64,000 bases of DNA from Branchinecta lynchi. Lineage: Eukaryota; Arthropoda; Branchiopoda; Anostraca; Branchinectidae. The translations under genes and the position numbers were made by a program. The DNA is taken from contig JAKZAP010000012.1 in the NCBI GenBank assembly GCA_023053575.1, forward strand, positions 7,688,230 to 7,752,229. The letters run 5' to 3'. The notes under the pieces were generated by a model, which was given only the letters and a program-made list of their open reading frames with translations, did no database searches and was not told where the DNA came from. How positions within the stretch are numbered: the first letter of the stretch is position 1; each line of letters starts with the position of its first letter. Positions 37,001 through 40,855 of the stretch are shown piece after piece.

Positions 37001-39303
37001 GACTGTGTGCAAGAAGCTTTCTCAAATTCCGGATTACCCCTCCCTCCATTCCCCCACGATGGTCAAACCAGAGAAACGACTGTTCTTGAGTTAAAACCGA
37101 GGTTAAAACTGTCGAGTCCCTGAAACGCCTGCCAAGTTTCATCGTCCTAGCACATGTATAAGCATCTTAACTCGGGATCACCGGAATTCCGGAACCCCAA
37201 CTCCAATCCGCCCCCCCCCCCCCCACAGTGCTCGGATCCGGTCCGGTCTTGTCAACTATGTTTTTGTGGCTTGTTCTCCCAACCAAGTTTCATCCCGATC
37301 CGTCCACTCTGAACAAGTCACACGATTTCCGGTTCCCCCATCCAGCTCCCCTCCAAAGTCACCGGATTCATTCCGAACCTGAAGTGTGACATTCCGAACC
37401 TGAAGTGTGAAGTTTCATTAACATCCGAGTCCCCGTTCAAAACTTATGAATACGTCAATATTCCGGATGCCCCCTCCTTCCACTCCCCCCACGGTGGTCG
37501 GATGGGGGAAGTGACTATTTCAAAGTTATTTTGGTCGGGTCCCTGATCTGCCTGCCAAGTTTCATCGTCCTAGCACATGTGTAAGCATCAAAACTCGGGA
37601 TCACCGAAATTCCGGAAATCTCCCCCCCCACAGTGCTCGGATCCGGTCCGGTCTTGTCAACTCTGAACCTAGGGCTTGTGCTTGTTCTTCCCACCAAGTC
37701 TCATCCCGATCCGTCCACTCTGAACATGTCACCCGATTTCCGGTTCCCCCCTTCAACTCCCCCCAAAGTAACCGGATCCATTCCTGACTTGAAGTGTGAC
37801 ATCTGAGACATGACGTCTTTCCAGATCAAGTTTCATTAAGATCCGATTCCCCGATCAAAATTTATACATACGTCAATATTCCAGATTCCCCCTCCCTCCA
37901 CTCCCCCCCCCCCAGGGTATTCGGATCAGGGAGATGATAAGTTCCAAGTCAGTTTGGTGGGGTCCCTAATACGCCTACCAAGTTGAATCCTCCTTGCACA
38001 TCTGGAATTCTTAATTGAGTTATGAAGTCTATTCAGAGCCTTGAGGGCCTTAATGACAGACTATCATGCTCAAATACCTTTCAAGCTTCTTTTCTAAGAT
38101 GGAGAAGAGGGTCAAAGGCATCGGGACACTGTCAAACAAACGCAAACAAAAACACGCAAAAAGACGAACCCATGTAAAAATAAAACAACTTAACCGATTT
38201 GCCGAAGTGCCGGGTTTTACATGCCACGTGTCTCAAACGAGTAGGCATGCACTTCTGACCCAAAAATAAATCAGACAATGCATCTCACCTCACCAACATT
38301 CCGCCAAGACCGGTTTGAATAAAAGTGAATGAAGACAAGTGAACCTGATCCGTCATATTTACTGCATGGGCAAATGATTTCAGAAAGGTTGTGCCAGAAA
38401 AACAAATATTACTGAATAAGTGTCATGTTTGTGCTCCTGCCGAAGACTTTTCCCGAGTTTTACACCAGCCATAACAATTATATAATCGAATAGTAAAGTA
38501 TTTCTACCAAATTTCCCTGGTCTCGTTCAGAAAAAAACTCATCCACATTTAGGTTAAAACAAAGAAAAAAATCAGAACCTACGAAATCCTGCGCTTCAGT
38601 CGGGTTAGTAGAAGAGAGGCTGCTTTTCGCTGAAACACGACCCCCTTGTCTCGCTCAAATCCAAATCTCACATTGGTAGATAAGAATTACAGAAATTAGA
38701 TACGATAAGCTATATGATATGATATTTATTACTCTAAAATCCCAGGGACCATGGTGATACAAAGAAAAAGATACACAATAATTAGAACGATCACTTAAAA
38801 CTACAAAAAAGGTTATCTGTGGGTCATAGACAACTTGAGGAATCTGCATACGTTCCTTATAGTGATAAAACATTCACTCTTCAGCATTTGCTCGATCCAT
38901 TCCTGATCACACTCATTTAATCCAAAATACTTCTCTCATTAATTCCCGACATTCACACATAATATGTCGCCCACACTCATTCATATCTCCACACATTGGG
39001 CAGAAGTAAGGACTTTACATTTAGAATGTTATCAAAAATTGTTGTCAACTATATTCAAATATATAGGCAACTTGTTTCGAACTCGACCCTCCTCAACTTG
39101 TCGACGGTCTGTCTTACCCAAACAAAGGACGCCCCTGTTGCAGTAGAAATAGGATTGAGGTTCATTCAAGCTCTATGTAGCTGCTTTTCTCTCAAACAGC
39201 CAATTTCTTGCAAAAAAACAAAAACAAAAAGTCAACCAAAACGGCGAAGGTGGGTTTAAACAACCAGAGATATGGCACTGACCTGTTTATGCCGGACCTC
39301 CAT
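1823..39303 (-). CDS. AA15-family lytic polysaccharide monooxygenase (chitin-binding type-4 domain), 5' part, four exons
   Basis: Joined exons 39283-39303, 26593-26702, 8752-8875 and 1823-2037 (minus strand) give 156 residues in one uninterrupted frame. Every junction has GT/AG and matching phase (0, 2, 0). Residues 1-29 form a signal peptide with a hydrophobic core (LFYSLIIFA). Cleavage would expose H30 in HGRLIDPPSRSSAWR, the copper-binding N-terminal histidine of LPMOs. The family motif YCGGF with C60, then KCGPCGD with C74 and C77, follows. TANHYGHFEF carries H120, mature residue 91, where the second histidine of the copper brace is expected in AA15. C129 and C142 are further conserved cysteines. 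The product should be secreted and oxidatively cleave chitin or cellulose. Domain length in the family is about 190 residues, so the C-terminal part with the axial tyrosine lies beyond the left edge. Introns are 12.6, 17.7 and 6.7 kb and full of transposons. Confidence 0.93.
2038..3016. other. Intron 3 sequence without recognised feature
   Basis: Part of the 6.7-kb intron between exons 3 and 4 of the minus-strand monooxygenase gene. No exon, RNA gene or clear repeat was recognised here. There is a short AT-rich hairpin around 2815-2835 (ATATCTCACGTGAGATAT), which may be the edge of another small element. Confidence 0.5.
3020..3436. mobile_element. Harbinger-like MITE (family H1), 417 bp, TTA target duplication
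   Basis: Termini AGGCGTACTCTCGCCGTTCC and, inverted, AGGCGTATTCTCGCCGTTCC. The direct flanks are TTA at 3017-3019 and 3437-3439. A 3-bp duplication of this kind fits PIF/Harbinger. A second copy in inverted orientation sits at 44243-44666 with ATA on both sides. The GC-rich arms contain several nested palindromes of the type GGGGACTCC/GGAGTCCCC. No transposase is encoded. Confidence 0.8.
3490..3925. mobile_element. Degenerate foldback MITE (related to family P1)
   Basis: About 85-bp arms are inverted repeats of each other. Sequence around 3617-3700 (GCGGTTTCAACAGACAGTGC, then ACAGAGAACACTT) is mirrored at 3805-3893 (AGTGTTCTCTGT, then GTCTGCTGAAACCGCG). The motif at the end, CACTTCTGACAGT, and the GTTGAAACCGCGCATCCTTC-like core resemble family P1 at 52156-52541 and 60309-60991, so this is probably an old relative. 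Confidence 0.6.
4086..4289. mobile_element. MITE with minisatellite core, about 204 bp
   Basis: The left end CCAGGGTTGGTCACCAAGA and right end TTTTGGTGACCAACCCCTGG are inverted repeats of about 17 bp. The interior is a tandem array of a 10-12 bp unit close to GGGTTACTTT / GGGTTACATT, about a dozen imperfect copies. The array is GT-rich on the plus strand. No coding potential. Confidence 0.7.
4290..5017. other. Intron 3 sequence, nothing recognised
   Basis: No exon or clear repeat was recognised. An ATG-initiated frame of 116 codons crosses 4799-5149 but overlaps the dispersed repeat at 5018 and has no resemblance to a known protein, so it is not called as a gene. Confidence 0.45.
5018..5165 (+). 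repeat. Dispersed GC-rich repeat, copy 1 of 3
   Basis: Begins at GGGGTTACCCA and includes CTGCTGTACACCCTTTCC, then a GGCACCGACCGA stretch and a TTTTGATGTTTTAACACGTG segment. The same order of blocks occurs at about 8985-9120 in direct orientation and at about 6130-6290 in inverted orientation. Ends are not sharp, so boundaries are approximate. Confidence 0.55.
5466..5878. mobile_element. MITE (family C1) with a nested second MITE
   Basis: The left part (ATGAAAAATGATCTCAAAAT) and right part (a CTACAAATTTTATAGG block) match the arms of a cleaner copy at 40551-40855, where the ends are CCCGATGAAAAAT and ATTTTTCATCGGG. In this copy the right-hand third is interrupted at about 5609-5766 by a different palindromic element. 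The interior is rich in GCTACTA/TAGTAGC-type steps. Confidence 0.6.
5609..5766. mobile_element. Nested palindromic MITE (family C2)
   Basis: Inserted in the C1 copy. The arms read CACTGTAAAC...GCAGTATTTGCTACTGGG and, on the other side, CCAGTAGCAAATACTGCA...TATAGTG. The centre holds mirrored GATTAATCTTATC/GATAAGATTAATC pairs. A related copy is at 51266-51428 with the same TTTGCTAC/GTAGCAAATACTGC pair. Confidence 0.65.
6130..6290 (-). repeat. Dispersed GC-rich repeat, copy 2 (inverted)
   Basis: Read on the minus strand it runs GGGGTTACCCACCCCCTGG, TGGTGTACGACC, a GCTGATTTTAATATTC block and ACACGTGGCAG, in the same order as the copies at 5018-5165 and 8985-9120. Confidence 0.5.
6291..7470. other. 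Intron 3 sequence, nothing recognised
   Basis: AT-rich intronic sequence with no exon, RNA gene or clear repeat that I can support. A short AT palindrome (ATATCTATAATATATAGATAT) lies near 7038-7058. Confidence 0.5.
7471..7807. mobile_element. MITE (family G1), copy 1
   Basis: Ends ATAGAGACATTGCACCCTAC and, inverted, ATAGAGAGATTGCAGCCTAC. Further inside are ACGGA and TCCGTTTTCGTTGGG. An internal hairpin is formed by CCTATTGGTCGGTT and AACCAACCAATAGG. Two more copies lie close together at 61547-62147 and 62236-62796. No coding capacity. Confidence 0.75.
7808..8751. other. Intron 3 sequence, nothing recognised
   Basis: No exon or clear repeat. T-rich stretches around 8270-8420 give hydrophobic-looking frames in two phases but without any recognisable domain. 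Confidence 0.45.
8752..8875 (-). CDS. AA15 LPMO exon 3 (CGGF and KCGPCGD motifs)
   Basis: 124 nt between a TTTCTTTCAG acceptor and a perfect GTAAGT donor on the minus strand. The first base completes an arginine codon split with exon 2. The remaining 41 codons include GFPTPNNFNDHEIYCGGF and GGKCGPCGDPWDLP. Order and spacing of these motifs match animal AA15 enzymes, where the cysteines form disulfides close to the copper site. Confidence 0.95.
8985..9120 (+). repeat. Dispersed GC-rich repeat, copy 3
   Basis: GGGGTTATTCACTCCCCTGC, CTGCTGTACACCCTTTCC, GGCACTGGCCGA and GCTGATTTTAATGTTC follow in the same order as in the copy at 5018-5165. Confidence 0.55.
9220..9896 (-). mobile_element. Degenerate T1 (TTAA) MITE, interrupted by a LINE tail
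   Basis: The right end AATAAGAGGGGTCCT is followed by TTAA at 9897-9900 and matches the right end of the copy at 610-1067. Internal blocks GAAAGAGTTGTTGGCAGACC and GCTTATAATTCCATA also match. The left boundary is not clear. The body is split by a LINE 3' fragment at about 9490-9758. Confidence 0.55.
9490..9758 (+). mobile_element. LINE 3' terminal fragment with (TTGA)n tail
   Basis: T-rich sequence ending in GGGTTGAAATAAAATTGATTGATTGAA. The polyadenylation-like AATAAA followed by a (TTGA)n tail is the same architecture as the LINE ending at 1790. No coding part is retained. Confidence 0.55.
9901..10671. other. Intron 2 sequence, nothing recognised
   Basis: Part of the 17.7-kb intron between exons 2 and 3 of the monooxygenase gene. 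No exon or clear repeat recognised. Confidence 0.45.
10672..11290 (+). repeat. Tandem array (family F3), about 16-bp unit
   Basis: More than 30 imperfect copies of a unit near ACGCCCACCCGTCACT, grading into longer units with CGTCATTTGGCCCAAAAATC. The plus strand is strongly C-rich, and this produces long proline/serine-rich false reading frames. The mirrored array is at 18483-19082. Flanking sequence on the right continues as element F3. Confidence 0.85.
11291..12050 (+). mobile_element. Non-array part of element F3, copy 1
   Basis: Several blocks here reappear in inverted order left of the second array: CAGGGGAATAATCAG and CGTTTAATTAGG (11334-11375) match about 18361-18460; AAAAATAGAGTAACG (about 11738) matches about 18130-18150; AAGTCGAGTCGTTTAAACC (about 12020-12040) matches about 17550-17570. 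So array plus at least 0.7 kb form one dispersed element of unknown class with no recognised protein. Confidence 0.6.
12051..12654. other. Intron 2 sequence, nothing recognised
   Basis: No exon or clear repeat was recognised. Confidence 0.4.
12655..13665 (-). mobile_element. HINE-like element F1, copy, right end intact, left end truncated
   Basis: Inverted relative to most copies. It starts with CAAGACC followed by TTTCGATGGGATCCCAAAA, then carries five or so core units marked by TTCCGGTTT...GGATTCCGG, and ends in the (RGAC)n microsatellite GACAGACGGACAGACGGACG. The GGGATCCC motif expected beyond the microsatellite is missing. It abuts a piece of F3-like sequence (about 13666-13782, with CGTTTAATTAGG). 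Confidence 0.8.
13783..14922 (-). mobile_element. HINE-like element F2, copy 1
   Basis: Ends AAATGGCACTTG on the left and CAAGTGCCATAAAAA on the right, the subterminal inverted repeat of family F2. The core consists of diverged units around 130 bp with AAGTTTCATC...CCCCCTCC...CACTCCCCC motifs. A (RGAC)n tract, GGACAGACCGACAGACGG, lies just inside the right end. In the opposite orientation this reads inverted repeat, (GTCY)n, core, inverted repeat, as in the DINE-1/HINE class. Confidence 0.75.
14923..15295. other. Unannotated intron 2 sequence
   Basis: Nothing recognised in this stretch. Confidence 0.4.
15296..16279 (+). mobile_element. HINE-like element F1, copy, left end truncated
   Basis: Starts inside the conserved left block (AACGTAAGTGGAGGGATACC), lacking GGGATCCC. 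A (GTCY)n tract at about 15331-15362 is followed by core units with GGAATCCGGCNAAAACCGGA about every 120-137 bp. The right end has GGGATTCCATCGAAACC and terminates in GGTCTTG, followed by TTT. No coding capacity. Confidence 0.85.
16555..16700. mobile_element. Small foldback element
   Basis: The left arm ACTCTTACTGTGACAAATAA + ACCAGAAGT is mirrored by ACTTCTGGTTT + ACTTGTCGCAGTAATACT. The arms are about 35 bp, separated by some 70 bp that contains an ATTGATTGATCA segment. Boundaries approximate. Confidence 0.55.
16815..16950 (+). mobile_element. PLE-associated 3' tail segment, copy 1
   Basis: Contains GTTTCCTTCCCCGAAGTTGA, CAGCCTGACGAGGACCCTTG, AAATATCGCTGATGAAGAAT and ends TTGTTTGAATAAA. The same block follows the Penelope-like coding region at 33672-33806, so I interpret these dispersed copies as 3' ends of that family. 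Other copies: about 51110-51230, 59412-59460, 59505-59605, 59620-59808. Confidence 0.65.
16963..17445 (+). mobile_element. HINE-like element F1, partial copy
   Basis: Begins at the GCAAAAGTTATCC block, has (GTCY)n at about 16976-16993, then two or three core units (TGCTGAATCC..., GGAATCCGGCCAAAACCGGA) and stops near 17445. Neither the GGGATCCC nor the GGTCTTG terminus is present. Confidence 0.75.
17540..18482 (-). mobile_element. Non-array part of element F3, copy 2 (inverted)
   Basis: Blocks matching 11291-12050 in reverse order: TTTAAACGACTCGGCTTGCC at about 17552, CGTTACTCTATTTTTCCCC near 18137, CTAATTAAACGAGGAAGG near 18366 and CTGATTATTCCCCTGGG near 18449. A C10 run with flanking CACTCACCCCC is at about 17650-17668. 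No protein recognised. Confidence 0.6.
18483..19082 (-). repeat. Tandem array (family F3), inverted partner
   Basis: G-rich on the plus strand: units near GGGCGTAGTGACGGGT and GGGCGAACTGACGGATTTTT. It is the reverse complement of the array type at 10672-11290, including the same mixture of short (about 16 bp) and longer units. The two arrays face each other across about 7.2 kb. Confidence 0.85.
19083..20332. other. Intron 2 sequence, nothing recognised
   Basis: A C12 run lies near 19219-19231. A 63-codon frame at 19712-19903 on the minus strand has no recognisable similarity. Nothing else was supported. Confidence 0.4.
20333..20682. mobile_element. hAT-like MITE (family A2), 350 bp
   Basis: Terminal inverted repeats CAGAGCAAAATAAGACTAGG and, inverted from the right, CAGAGCAAAATAACACTAGA, continuing to GAGTAGC...CCAAGAC. 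The second copy at 41949-42467 shows an 8-bp near-duplicate flank, which supports hAT. No convincing duplication is seen for this copy. Confidence 0.75.
20683..21804. other. Intron 2 sequence, nothing recognised
   Basis: No exon or clear repeat. A 134-codon frame at 21614-22018 runs into the dispersed repeat that follows and is not supported as a gene. Confidence 0.4.
21805..22005 (+). repeat. Dispersed repeat pair (with 43640-43830)
   Basis: CGCCAGTGAACCTCGGGAAG, AACAAGAAA-GTCACCCA, TGTAAACCAATCAACAACG, CTGGCTCTTCGCT and CACGAAGAGATAGTCATCAA occur here and in the same order at 43640-43830. Class unknown. Confidence 0.65.
22194..23129 (+). mobile_element. HINE-like element F1, full-length copy, 936 bp
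   Basis: Complete structure: left end TTGGGATCCCAAAACGTAAG, (GTCY)n at about 22242-22269, a block with CGATAACTCTCGAAGGGGTT, about four core units carrying GGAATCCGGCNAAAACCGGA, a CAAGACCCAATTGTCTGGAT segment, then GGGATCCCATCGAAACC and terminal GGTCTTG. The left flank ends in TTT and the right flank starts with TTTTT, with no target duplication. Confidence 0.9.
23130..23849. other. Intron 2 sequence, nothing recognised
   Basis: No exon or clear repeat was recognised. Confidence 0.4.
23850..24271 (+). mobile_element. T1 (TTAA) MITE, degenerate copy
   Basis: Shares TCCGCTGACAACTCTTTCAC, CACAAGGATATGAGAAATC, CTGCGCCCAGC and GAGAGCAGGAAGGCTG, then TCTAGTAAGAGTTGTGCTT, with the copy at 48672-49111. 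The right end has TTGAA instead of TTTAA, so the flanking tetranucleotide is lost. Confidence 0.65.
24690..25071. mobile_element. TTAA-flanked MITE (family T2), 382 bp
   Basis: TTAA at 24686-24689 and 25072-25075. Ends AGGACCTGTC and, inverted, AGGACACCTC. A 27-30 nt A run at about 24989-25017 lies inside. Related in sequence and size to the copy at 40086-40441 (both contain GGCTTAAAACA-CC near the middle). Confidence 0.7.
25158..25414 (+). mobile_element. T1-related MITE fragment, interrupted by F1
   Basis: CGCCGACAACTCTTTCAAAC and GTAAGCCGACAGGTCTGTCT match, in inverted orientation, the blocks GAAAGAGTTGTTGGC and AGACCTGTCGGC in the copy at 9220-9896. The fragment is cut at 25415 by the F1 element. 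Confidence 0.55.
25415..26494 (+). mobile_element. HINE-like element F1, full-length copy, 1080 bp
   Basis: TTGGGATCCCAAAACGTAAG at the left, a short (GTCY)n (about 25466-25476), five to six core units and terminal CCTTTGGTCTTG at the right. A (GATA)n microsatellite of about six units has expanded near 26349-26372. Flanks are TT on both sides with no target duplication. The copy ends about 100 bp from exon 2 of the monooxygenase gene. Confidence 0.9.
26593..26702 (-). CDS. AA15 LPMO exon 2 (signal peptide core and N-terminal histidine)
   Basis: 110 nt after an ATTCTTTCAG acceptor on the minus strand and before a GTAAGC donor. The frame continuous with exons 1 and 3 reads a hydrophobic stretch, LEWLFYSLIIFANDVLG, then HGRLIDPPSRSSAW and two bases of an arginine codon. 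The HGRL...PP.R...W pattern is the signature start of mature AA15 enzymes. The only ATG in the exon is out of frame, so the start codon must lie in an upstream exon. Confidence 0.94.
26893..27189. mobile_element. MITE (family K1), copy 1, about 297 bp
   Basis: Ends AGAGCGTCTTCCACCCTTCT and, inverted, CGAGCGTGTTCCACCCTACT. Inside, AACAATAGTAGCTATTAG and TTCTCGAAATAGTAACT are shared with the larger copy at 56061-56645, where a second MITE is nested. No coding capacity. Confidence 0.7.
27190..27664. other. Intron 1 sequence, nothing recognised
   Basis: Part of the 12.6-kb first intron of the monooxygenase gene. No exon or clear repeat. Confidence 0.4.
27665..28030 (+). repeat. Dispersed repeat pair (with 39718-40078), about 360 bp
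   Basis: ATGAAAATGCGTTACTTCGT, GGCACCTCTATGCGC, GCTTGACAAAAACGATT, CACTGAAAAGCCAC and GTTATAGTAGA...TTGCGTTGTGAGGACGGCC follow in the same order and spacing at 39718-40078. The two copies are in direct orientation. Ends lack an obvious inverted repeat. Confidence 0.75.
28039..30301 (-). mobile_element. HINE-like element F2, copy A, 2.26 kb
   Basis: Starts ACAAGAGCTACGAGCTCATA-TGGCACTTG and ends TATGGCACTTGAGTAAGCTC-AAGTGCCATAAAA. The right end is a 13-bp hairpin whose arm, TATGGCACTTG, is also the subterminal inverted repeat shared with the left end. A (RGAC)n tract, GACCGACAGACCGACTGACG, is just inside the right end. The core is some 17 diverged units of about 100-130 bp marked by AAGTTTCATC, CCCTCC.ACTCCCCC and GGATCCGGTC, with many C runs of 7-10. 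Nearly identical to copy B. It adjoins the PLE fragment that starts at 30302. Confidence 0.85.
30302..30718 (+). mobile_element. Penelope-like element, GIY-YIG endonuclease region, part 1
   Basis: An open frame of about 139 codons reads ARVYLPYVRGVTEKLSKRLK, then a linker, then GIYSIPCDCGKRYVGRTEKT, the GIY...YVG core of a GIY-YIG nuclease with the CxC motif typical of Penelope-like elements. RLAEHEQEI follows, and the frame closes with TIREAVEIKN. The upstream reverse transcriptase is absent, so the copy is 5' truncated or rearranged exactly at the edge of F2 copy A. The frame is interrupted after 30718 by F2 copy B and continues at 33175. Retrotransposon origin, almost certainly inactive. 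Confidence 0.9.
30719..33174 (-). mobile_element. HINE-like element F2, copy B, 2.46 kb, inserted in the PLE
   Basis: Same ends as copy A, with the terminal hairpin at 33141-33171 and a longer (RGAC)n tract (GACCGACAGACCGATAGACC and on). It is collinear with copy A over its whole length with few substitutions. Differences include about 30 bp extra near 31006-31035 and an extra core unit near 32120-32240. Removing it rejoins codons on either side, AAG A|AC CGA, with no extra or missing base, so the insertion was between two A residues without a target duplication. Confidence 0.88.
33175..33812 (+). mobile_element. Penelope-like element, part 2: C-terminus and 3' region
   Basis: Continues the frame broken at 30718: RTGINRDTGEYSLPETWN is the usual PLE block after the nuclease (compare 'INRD.G..L...W'). 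The frame stops at 33378-33380. The 3' region holds a direct duplication of about 125 bp (33262-33385 and 33470-33597, each with ACCGAAGT-GATCAAAATGCAG). It ends with the tail block at 33672-33806 and TTTGAATAAA. Confidence 0.85.
33954..35030 (+). mobile_element. HINE-like element F1, copy with internal insertion, 1077 bp
   Basis: TTGGGATCCCAAAAGGTAAG at the left and CCTTTGGTCTTG at the right, flanked by TTT on both sides. The left block is interrupted at 33978-34253 by another palindromic element, and the (GTCY)n tract is reduced to GTTCGTCTGTG. Four core units follow. Confidence 0.85.
33978..34253. mobile_element. Foldback MITE nested in F1, 276 bp
   Basis: Perfect 15-bp terminal inverted repeats, AAGTTGCGTTTTCAG and CTGAAAACGCAACTT. 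The interior also has mirrored segments with GAGTTCAACAC. The site in other F1 copies (GGGATACCTATGACATCGC) is continuous, which proves that this is an insertion. Confidence 0.8.
35031..36034. other. Intron 1 sequence, nothing recognised
   Basis: At 35050-35095 there is a weak resemblance to the PLE tail (CTTGCCAAGAAAGGCCGAAAT). No exon recognised. Confidence 0.4.
36035..36393. mobile_element. hAT-like MITE (family A1), diverged copy
   Basis: The right end GGCTAGTAACGCCTCT and C-run match the copy at 49172-49469. The left end, CAGTATAGAGACGTCGCG followed by a G-rich run, is diverged. The interior is a repeat of AAACAGTCGATTTTT-like steps, with a G13 run at about 36158-36170. Confidence 0.6.
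36394..36984. other. Intron 1 sequence, nothing recognised
   Basis: No exon or clear repeat. A 112-codon minus-strand frame (36634-36972) is without recognisable similarity. Confidence 0.4.
36985..38010 (-). mobile_element. HINE-like element F2, core-only fragment
   Basis: Eight or so core units with CCAAGTTTCATC, GGATCCGGTCCGGTCTTGTC and CCCTCC.ACTCCCCC. Neither TATGGCACTTG terminus nor (RGAC)n is present. C runs reach 14 (about 37210-37223). Confidence 0.7.
38011..39282. other. Intron 1 sequence near exon 1, nothing recognised
   Basis: No exon or clear repeat was recognised between the F2 fragment and the first coding exon. Confidence 0.4.
39283..39303 (-). CDS. AA15 LPMO exon 1 (start codon), predicted
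   Basis: The minus strand reads an ATG preceded by GGTGAACA, seven codons (MEVRHKQ), then a GTCAGT donor. The phase (0) is what exon 2 needs, and the joined N-terminus gives a plausible signal peptide of 29 residues ending just before the copper histidine. This is the nearest candidate that fits, but so short an exon could arise by chance and would need a transcript to prove. Confidence 0.6.
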
Positions 39304-39717
39304 TGTTCACCTTTAAACTCCTCTTTCAAACCAGCTAGAACCTCTTCCGTTTCACTTGCTGTCGGTTAACACATTTCACAATCCACCACGACACTTCGAA
39401 TCACTTTGGCCGTGTTTGGCAAAACTTCTAAAAATCCAGCTCGTGACTTCTTCGAGTTGCGATCACGGGAAGCTGAAAAGAAGTAAATGGGGTCACGAAC
39501 AGAAAAAAAAAACATTAAGACTCGCGTGACTTCGTGTTTTGCTGAGCTAATTAATATTCTGGATGATTAGTTCCAAATGGTCATTGCTTTAAAGGATCAG
39601 GAAATAAGCGAGATGAGTATGAAAACAGATCTGAGGATCAGTTAAAGTTTAACTGAAAAGGCTGAGCTTCGACAGTCTAGTTACCCATCACTTATTCACT
39701 GAAATAGGCTTGAGACC
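39304..39717. promoter_or_regulatory. Presumed 5' UTR/upstream region of the LPMO gene
   Basis: Sequence upstream of the predicted start codon on the minus strand. No TATA box, initiator or other element could be identified with confidence, so this is by position only. Confidence 0.2.
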
Positions 39718-40078
39718 CCATGAAAATGCGTTGCTTCGTTGGTTCGCTATTCAACAATAATCGAGTTATGAATAGTGGACTTTCTCTGTCGGAACTGTGG
39801 TACCTCTATGCGCCTGTGCCTCTGTTGTATGCTTGACGAAAAAGATTTGGGGAAAATGTGTGTTCAGGCACTAAGCAGTCTTCACCAAGCTCACCACTGG
39901 CCACTGAAAAGACGCGTTCGTGTTGATTCAAATTTCCCGCGTTATAGTAGAATTTGCGTTGTGGGGACGGCCTAAGGTATTCTGAAAATAAAAAAAATCG
40001 CTTAACAGAACCCAAATGATTCAATGTAAGATATGAACGATAAAAAATGGTAGAAAAATAAATTAGCATTTCAGTTAA
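39718..40078 (+). repeat. Dispersed repeat pair (with 27665-28030), copy 2
   Basis: ATGAAAATGCGTTGCTTCGT, GGTACCTCTATGCGCC, GTATGCTTGACGAAAAAGAT, CACTGAAAAGACGCG and GTTGTGGGGACGGCC align with the copy at 27665-28030. Confidence 0.75.
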
Positions 40079-40085
40079 ACTTTAA

Positions 40086-40441
40086 AGGACCGGTCATACC
40101 TAGGTTGCCGATGCAGCCTACTTCCGCAATCACTCCATCAAGGAGGGCCGAAATTTCATATGGTACACTCTAACCCCGCTACAGATAGATCACTGATTTT
40201 CACACTGGCCCTTTCCTTAGTTTCGATGCGTATCGTGATCTCAACGAGTGTTTACGAGACGTTAAGTCGTTAGAAAATAAGGTTGTATACATTTCCCCCT
40301 GTTTCTAACAAGTCAGCGGGGCTGGACAAAGGCTTAAAACATCCTAAGCCGCGGACAGTTTGTTAAAACAGAGCCTTGTTTTAAAGTATCTAATTAGCAT
40401 AAGATACTGGATCTTGAACAGTAAACAGTGAGAGGGGTGCT
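40086..40441. mobile_element. TTAA-flanked MITE (family T2), 356 bp
   Basis: TTAA at 40082-40085 and 40442-40445. Ends AGGACCGGTC and, inverted, AGCACCCCTC. Similar interior to 24690-25071. Confidence 0.7.
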
Positions 40442-40550
40442 TTAATAAGAACTTTAATAGCAGGCAAGTTGTCATGAAAGGCAAAAACATATAAAGATGT
40501 ACCACTTGTCGTTCTCCATAGGATACTCCAATTTAAAATGTGTGGTTTAT

Positions 40551-40855
40551 TTCCCGATGAAAAATGTATCTCAAAATAGTACTATGAAGTAGTACGAAAA
40601 AGTTGCATGCAGTACTAACGATGCTACTACATGCTTCTACTTCAAGGCTACCGTGTTACTGCATACTACCATAAGCTACTATTAGTAAGACTGGATGCTA
40701 CTATGCCAAGACCGGATACTACTGGATACTACTACATAAGATTGGACCAGTCTGAGGCACATTAAATGATAGTATTCTTTGCTATCACATAGTATTACAT
40801 GCAACGGTTTCGTACTACTACCATACTACCGCACGCTACAAATTTTTCATCGGGT
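40551..40855. mobile_element. MITE (family C1), 305 bp
   Basis: Ends CCCGATGAAAAATG and CAAATTTTTCATCGGG, followed inward by mirrored CGTACTACT/AGTAGTACG and TTGCATGC/GCATGCAA. The interior is rich in short ACTACTA steps. The older, interrupted copy is at 5466-5878. Confidence 0.75.
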
